The notes under the pieces are model-generated. The model saw only the letters and a program-made list of their open reading frames with translations. It searched no databases and had not been told where the DNA came from. From Liriodendron chinense (lineage: Eukaryota; Streptophyta; Magnoliopsida; Magnoliales; Magnoliaceae), in NCBI GenBank assembly GCA_003013855.2, contig PVNU02004149.1, forward strand, positions 124,001 through 188,000: 64,000 bases of DNA. Reading direction: 5' to 3'. Below, one piece after another: positions 58,213 to 64,000 of the stretch (its first letter is position 1; the number at the start of each line of letters is the position of its first letter). The position numbers and the translations under genes are program-made.

Positions 58213-58256
58213 TCGTCAGGATTAGCCATTCTAATCACTGATTATGATCTCCCGCC

Positions 58257-59649
58257 ATGCCTCCCAAAAAAATGGTTCATCCTTCCACCTCAAGACAGAC
58301 ATTACCTCCGCCTGACATTACCGAACCAGCACCTAACCTCCCTCAAAATGCTTCAATGGGCATCCCCCATGGAGAGTCTAATGTGCCATCACAAAACTCA
58401 TTTTTTGACGTATCCGGCAGTCAAGAGGACGTTATGCGTTTCCTCGAAAACACACTCCTAACTCTCAAAGCCGGGCTTCAGACCTTATCTAATCAGTTTG
58501 ATCAGCATTTTCCAAAATCACAACAGAAATCTCCAAAAGGGCCACCAGTGCAACCTATACCAGTAGCTTCCAAACATTCTGCGGGCGAGCCACGAACCCA
58601 ACCAATTCCTCCTCCTTCAAATCGAATGCCACTCGGCAATCAAGTCCCGGTACTCCCTCCACATTCTATACACTCTAGTGCCTCCCGGCAGCAACAATCT
58701 CAAGGGTCTGCCGTTGAAACTTCAAGCTACACCTTACCATGGGAAGGAGATCTCAAAAGAATCTAGGATCGTTTCGACGATATGGAACAGCGATATCGGA
58801 CTAATCTACCACCTATTGTTGTTGCGTCAATCCATTGATCTGAATCTCCCTTCACCCGCTAGGTCATAGAGGCACCCTTGCCTAAGAAGTACCGCACGCC
58901 TATCATCACTTCGTATAAAGGCACTGGCGATCCTCTCGAACATCTAGAGACGTACAAATCTCTTAGGGAGCTAGAGGGGCATGGATCAGAAATCATGTGT
59001 AGGGCTTTTTCCCTAACCCTAAAGGATGCAACGCGTACATGGTTCCGGAGCCTAAAACCCAGATCCATCGGGCCCTTCTCTCAATTATCGGAGCTCTTCC
59101 TTTCTCAATTCATGGGGAGCATCCGCACCAAAAAGCTAGCATCTCACTTAATGGACTAGAAGCAACAGCATGGGGAGACGATTAAGGAGTTCACAGTTCG
59201 GTTCACTGCAGAAGCCGTTCAAACTGAAGGTTATACCGAAGATAAAGGCCTCACCGCCCTTATAGCCGGAATTACGAACGAAAAATTCCGGTTCGCCCTG
59301 GACAAGAACCCTCCTAAAACTATGGTGGAATTCCAAGCAAAGGCTCAGAAATACATCAATGCGGAGGAAGTTGCTTTGGCACGTCACGGTATATAGGGCA
59401 AGAAGCATAAGACTGAGGAGATCACTCCTTCTAATAAAATATATCGGCGCGATCGACGGGATCATTCCCCTAAGAAGCCCTAGTCTAGTAAATATCATAA
59501 TTATACACCTCTTAACCAATCTCCTGAGAAAGTATTAATGGAGATTAAGCACAAGCCTTATGTGAAATGGCCATCAAAGATCAAGTCCGATCTTGAAAAA
59601 AGAGACAAGAGAAAATTCTGCTATTTTCACAAGGACCATGGGCACAACA
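58257..59649 (+). pseudogene. Element B Gag, first part
   Basis: The ATG at 58257 (MPPKKMVHPS) lies 45 bp after the primer site. A Pro/Gln-rich N-terminus precedes the gag domain at 58878-59390: KYRTPIITSYKGTGDPLEHL, AFSLTLKDATRTWF, FLSQFMGSIRTKKLASHLM. The C-terminal zinc-binding stretch (CYFHKDHGHN) is cut at 59649 by a solo LTR and resumes in frame at 62625. In-frame stops occur at 58764, about 58836, about 58859, 59157, about 59395 and about 59480. Confidence 0.85.
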
Positions 59650-59904
59650 TGTTGAACCTCCAAATTATACATTGCATAGCCCAGTACATCGCATTATATG
59701 CATGATTTTCATGTTTAAAAGGCCCATCTAATGCATGTTTTGTGATCATAGGAACAACAGCGAACTTCACTCAATTGGAGACAAAAAAGAATGCTTTTAG
59801 GACCCTTTGAACGAAGGCTCAAGGTGGACCAAAGAAGGAAGAAGAAAGAGGGAGAAAAAAGAAGAAAGAAAAGAAGAGGAAATGGAGAAAGAACAAGGGC
59901 CGAC

Positions 59905-60119
59905 TGGTCCAGACCGGTCGGCCGACCTTCCGGCCCTTGTGAAGATTGCTAGACAAAGGACCAGTTGGCCAGACCAGTCGGCCAACAGGTCGATGACCCT
60001 GCTGAACTCCCTGGACGTTTAAACTAATATGGTCCGACCGGTCGGCCAACAGGTCTAGTAATTTCCTGTGCTTGCTGGACTAATAGCATACGCAGTCCGA
60101 CCGATCGTGACCGGTCGGC
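59905..60119. repeat. ACCGGT palindromes in the outer solo LTR
   Basis: Four degenerate units lie near 59909, 59960, 60031 and 60095, and a fifth beyond the inner LTR near 61698. The unit at 60095 has the copia-like 10-bp spacing (ACCGATCGTGACCGGT). Confidence 0.8.
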
Positions 60120-61680
60120 TATTGAGCTCTTAATTGTGCATATTCTAACCCTAATTCATCACTCATTATGCAAGGTTTTCATGATTTAAAGACTAATCTA
60201 ATGCATGGATTTGTAACTGTAGGGATAAGAGAGAGGATTCATCAATTGGAGACTTAAAGACGTCATTTAAAAGCATAAGAGATCAAAGGACTAAGCGTCA
60301 AAGGATGGAAGAAAGAAGTCAGAGGAAAGAAGAAAGGAAGCAGAAGAATGTGCCCAAGACCGGTCGTCCGACCGTTCGTCCATAGCCAGGACTGGTCGTC
60401 CGACTGGTCCGAACACTCAATAAAAGAGAACTCTGTTGCCAATCTCACTGGACCATCCACGACCGGTCGTGCGACCGGTCGTCCATAGCTCAAACCGGTC
60501 ATGCGACTAGTCATTGAATTAAAACTACGAGTTGGAAATTATGAAAAACTCTCTGGACAGTTTTGGAGGTTTTGAGACCGGTCGTGCGACCGGTCGTCCA
60601 GGAGCTCAGACCGGTCGTCTGCGTAACAGTGCGTGTTCTACAAGTTTCAATTTTCTCTGCGCACTGCATAACCTTATGCAATTTCTAGATGATTCCGACG
60701 CAGCAGAGCTTCCCCACTATTAAAGGACACCTAGGGATTGTTCCTAGGGCATCCCTAGAACAGATTGAGCACGATGGGAGACGGCGGAAGTCGATTTCGG
60801 AGTTCTACAACTCCTCCTAGTTTGTTCTTTTAGTTTATGTTTTGTTTAGTTTGTTTCATGTTTCCTTAGATCATAAACAGCTAAACCTCTTAACTAGGGC
60901 TAAGAGGTGAAGCTTGTAGTGAATCTAAGATGTTTCAATTTGTTTGATTTGGTTTTAAGTTGGATTTCTATTGAAGAATAATGGTTTGAAGTTTAAATAA
61001 AGTTCTAAGTAGTTTTTCTTAATCTTATGATGACTCATGGATGTTTGGAAGAATTGCTCGAGTTCTTAAGTATTTTGAGCTAGTCTAGACCTGTATGATC
61101 TGAGGAATTGGAATACGCTCTAGAACTATGATCTTCATGTGGGAGCTTCACACCCAAAGTCTATTTTTCTAGAAATTCTGAAGTATGTGAGACTGTGTAT
61201 GTGATTTGGATCAAGTTCAAATCATGATCTAGTTTTGTCTTGTGACAGGATTTAATGATGGTTGTGATTGTGATCTCAACCTAATAGAATTGGGACTGAC
61301 CTATGCAATTAAGTATGCTCGTCCTAGCTTGCATTGAGTGAATCATATACATGGATCATACATATGTCAGGTTGATTGTTTTAACCGCTCTATCATCCGA
61401 CTAGATAGAACTTAATTTCGATTCTAGCTGAGAAAGTGAGAAACCACAGCGAATTGAGCATCAAGGATTGCTACAAGTGGATCCTTGAACCCTAGTGCCT
61501 TTTATTAATTATTTACCTTCAGTTTAATTCAACGTTACTATTTACATCAAATCTGTTTGTTAGCTCTTTAGTAGAACTATTGGAAGTGTTTTGTGGATTC
61601 CTACATAAGTCCCTGTGGATCGACCTTGATCTTACCGAGATTATTACTACATCGCAACCCTACACTTGGGGAAGCGAACA
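60120..61680 (+). mobile_element. Athila-like solo LTR (inner)
   Basis: It starts TATTGAGCTC (TGTT decayed to TATT) and ends GAAGCGAACA. Flanks are TCGGC at 60115-60119 and 61681-61685. It is the same family as the LTR at 8366-9992, which starts TGTTGAGCTC on the minus strand. Length is 1561 bp. The insertion hit the palindrome array of the outer LTR. Confidence 0.92.
60357..60625. repeat. ACCGGT palindrome array in the inner solo LTR
   Basis: About six units of the form GACCGGTCGT(C/G)CGACCGGTCG with 12-bp spacing. The count and the order of variants differ from the related array at 9493-9740. Confidence 0.88.
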
Positions 61681-62624
61681 TCGGCCAGCCCAGTCCGACC
61701 GGTCAGCCATGTGTAAAAATGGGCAGATTCTAATTCGGGCTCCGAAAACTTCTGCGCAGTGCGTATCCTTACGCACTTTCTGGATGATTCCGACACAATT
61801 GAGCTTCCCCACTATAAAAGGACACCTATGGGCTCTTCCTAGGGCATTATAGAAGCAAGGGAACTTCGTGGGAGAGGAAGGAAGCCATCGTGGAGCGTCT
61901 GCAACCCTCCAAACTCCGGTTTTTCTATGTTTTCTAGTTTCTTTTATGAGTTCTAGTTGTAGTATGACAATGCTCGGCTAGAATCTCTCAGCTAAGGCTG
62001 AGAGGTGAAGCTTGTAGCCAATTTCATGTTTGATTCAATTTAATTCAAGTAGTTCTATTTCAAGTTTGGATTTTTGCATATTCTAATTCTTAAAGTTGAT
62101 AGTTTTAGATGTTTTATGAGAGTTCATGTGCTCCGAACATGGATTCCTTGCAATTCTCTGAGATTATCATGTTGTGCTTGTTTAGATTCGAATTATAGTA
62201 ATCCTTGAGCAGGCCATAGTCCATAGGCATGGCTATTACTCCGAAGGCTATGATTTTGAATTCTACATATGTTGAATGGGACTAGAACTTGGAAGTTCTA
62301 CTTGAGTAGGATTGAATGTGCTCTAAAGCTTTATTTTCCAACTAGATGACAGATAGGACTTCAAATCTAGTTGTGCTCCATGCTTGGATTGATTGGATTG
62401 ACATGGGATTGCTACAAGTGGATCCTTGAATGCCTTAGTACCTTAAATTACTGTTTTTCATTAAGTTACTGTTTTAGCATAATTATTCCAATTAAATCTC
62501 TTATCTATTGCAAACTAAGTTGCTAAAATAGTTTAGAACTTGTTCTCCAATTCCCTGTGGATCGACCTCGGTCTTACCGAGTTTTATTACTACATCGCAG
62601 CCTTACACTTGAGGCGAGCGAACA

Positions 62625-63375
62625 CAACACTCAAGATTGTATGTCTCTGAAAGATCACATCGAAGCTCTTATTCGGAAAGCTCATCTCCGGAATTACGTA
62701 GCTCGGCAAGATTGGTCACCAAAAAGGACGGAGGCCCTACCACACCGGAAGAAGTCACCTCAACATCGTACTTCGCAAGAAGACGCTAAGCCCACTGGTG
62801 AAATCCGGACCATTGTTGGAGGACCGGCTTACGGAGGAAATTCTCAAGCATCAAGAAAAGCATACACTCGCAAAGCATCTCAGAAGCCTCAGCATATCTG
62901 TTGGTTGGAAAAGACGCCCGATATATTGAATCCTGGCCATCATCCGATCACTTTTTCTCTTAAAGAGGCAGGCGTGATTCATTTCCCTCATGAGGACTCC
63001 ATTGTGGTCGTATTAAAGGTATTAAATTATTTAACCCATCATATTATGTTGGATACAGGTAGCTCCGCTGATATTCTCTACCTAGAAGCTTTCAATAAAA
63101 TGGTGCTCGCCAGGAGCCTACTCAAACCGGTCTCAACTCCCCTCGTCGGCTTCGGGGGCGAAGTGGTAACACCGGAAGGAAGCATCGACCTTCCAATCAC
63201 CTTCAGAGAAAGCCCCGTAAAAACTACGATCTTCTTTAATTTCCTCGTGGTGGATCGGAGATCAGCATATAACACTATTTTGGGCCGACCTTCGCTCAAC
63301 AAGATAGGGGCCGCTTTACACCCCCTGTACCTATGCATCAAATTCCCTACTCCAAACAGAGTCGGGGTTGTATGA
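62625..63375 (+). pseudogene. Element B Gag C-terminus and aspartic protease
   Basis: After the solo LTR the frame resumes with TQDCMSLKDHIEALIRKAHL, the end of gag. Protease follows: the catalytic LDTGSSADILY at about 63052-63084 has the normal DTG triad, and the motif AYNTILGRPSLNKI is at about 63265-63305. The frame ends with TGA at 63373-63375. It would cleave Gag-Pol. This is the most intact catalytic motif of element B in the window. Confidence 0.87.
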
Positions 63376-64000
63376 GGGAATCAAAAGGAAGCATGAACAT
63401 GTTACGAAATCGCCGTACAAGATTGAAAGAAGGCCTAGGCAACACCGGTTATGATGGTTACAAGAGATTTACCAGATCCTCCGATAGCTACAACGTTGGA
63501 CCCGAGAGAGAGAGTTCTTCAATCAGGTACTCCAGGGGAAGAAATAGTCACAATCCACTTATCTGAGGGAAATTCGCCTAAGAGGGTCTACGTTGGATCT
63601 TCTTTAAGCAATGTCTTTCGTGAAAATCTGGTTCGTTTTCTCACCGAATATCAAGATGTATTTGCTTGGTCCCATAATGATATGCCGGGTATCGACCCCA
63701 GCGTCATAGTACATCGCTTGAATGTTGATCTGAAGCACAAACCTGTTCACCAGCGTCGACGTGCCTTCACTGCAGAAAGGTAAATGGTGATTAAAACTGA
63801 AGTCGAGAAGCTGCTGACCGTCAATTTCATAAAGGAAGTCGACTACCCGGAATGGGTCGCGAACGTGGTCCTCGTTCGAAAAGCTAATGGCAAGTGGAGA
63901 ATGTGCGTTGACTACTCTGATCTGAACAAAGCATGTCCGAAAGATAGTTTCCCGACTCCGCGTATCGACCAATTGGTTGATTCAACGGCGGGGCATGCCC
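63376..64000 (+). pseudogene. Element B reverse transcriptase, N-terminal part, cut by the window edge
   Basis: A frame from 63451 encodes LDPRERVLQSGTPGEE, the Tat-type segment FAWSHNDMPGIDPSVIVHRL and the KPVHQRRRAF stretch, then a TAA at 63781. The fingers continue with FIKEVDYPEWVANVV, KWRMCVDYSDLNKACPKDSFP and PRIDQLVDSTAG at the last base. The palm with the YVDD motif lies beyond the window. Confidence 0.87.

Larger units (their letters stand above)
59650..62624 (+). mobile_element. Athila-like solo LTR (outer) in gag of element B
   Basis: It starts TGTTGAACC and ends GAGCGAACA; both flanks are CAACA (59645-59649 and 62625-62629), a perfect 5-bp duplication. It is split by the inner LTR at 60120-61680; without it the length is about 1.4 kb. 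TATAAAA is at 61813-61819, and ACCGGT-type palindromes lie at about 59905-60119 and 61698. Near its end a CTCGG-TCTTA-CCGAG hairpin is at 62577-62591. Confidence 0.93.

Overview
The window looks like intergenic or heterochromatic DNA of a flowering plant. I see no host gene that is not part of a transposable element, and no rRNA, tRNA or CRISPR array. Essentially every base can be assigned to LTR retrotransposons nested in one another. Three features point to a plant: Athila-, Tat/Ogre- and Tekay-type Ty3/gypsy lineages with a Ty1/copia element; plant-type primer binding sites; and an antisense plant-mobile-domain/DUF7745-like gene inside the Tat element. The GGGCCCCAC / CGTCCATC modules in the Tekay LTRs remind me of repeats in magnoliid genomes, but that is a weak recollection and not evidence.

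Layout. (1) 1-9992, minus strand: an Athila-like gypsy element cut by the left edge. It carries a solo LTR of family B (965-1857, duplicated target CCATG) and a truncated copia element (3316 to about 5837). (2) 9993-11113: a fragment of a second copy of Tat family A with the start of an antisense plant-mobile-domain gene. (3) 11114-64000, plus strand: Tat element B, running off the right edge. Its 5' LTR is split (11114-11215 and 57571-58190) by element A. (4) 11216-57570, plus strand: element A, a giant Tat/Ogre-like retrotransposon with both LTRs, a primer site, gag, protease, RT, a second RNase H, integrase, an antisense intron-containing gene and a long repeat-rich 3' region. With insertions removed it would be about 20.8 kb. 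(5) Inside A: Tekay chromovirus C (21588-35073) with 4.2-4.3 kb LTRs; a long Athila-like solo LTR (about 37106-47164) that itself holds a 6.25-kb Tekay-like solo LTR (37353-43605, duplicated target CAATG); and a copia solo LTR (about 52949-54977). (6) Inside B gag: an Athila-like solo LTR (59650-62624, target CAACA) holding another (60120-61680, target TCGGC).

This gives a relative order of events up to five levels deep: A-family copy > B > A > long Athila-like LTR > Tekay-like LTR. All coding regions carry stops or frameshifts, many of them at CAG or CGA codons, as expected for old, methylated copies. No element here can be called autonomous.

The most unusual signals are: the antisense, intron-bearing gene in A, present as two copies that share an N-terminus but differ in the middle domain; paired ACCGGT palindromes with fixed 10- or 12-bp spacing in the LTRs of two unrelated superfamilies; tandem 385-bp modules, each with a GACGCTGG dyad, in Tekay LTRs; and several unrelated tandem repeats in the 3' region of A.
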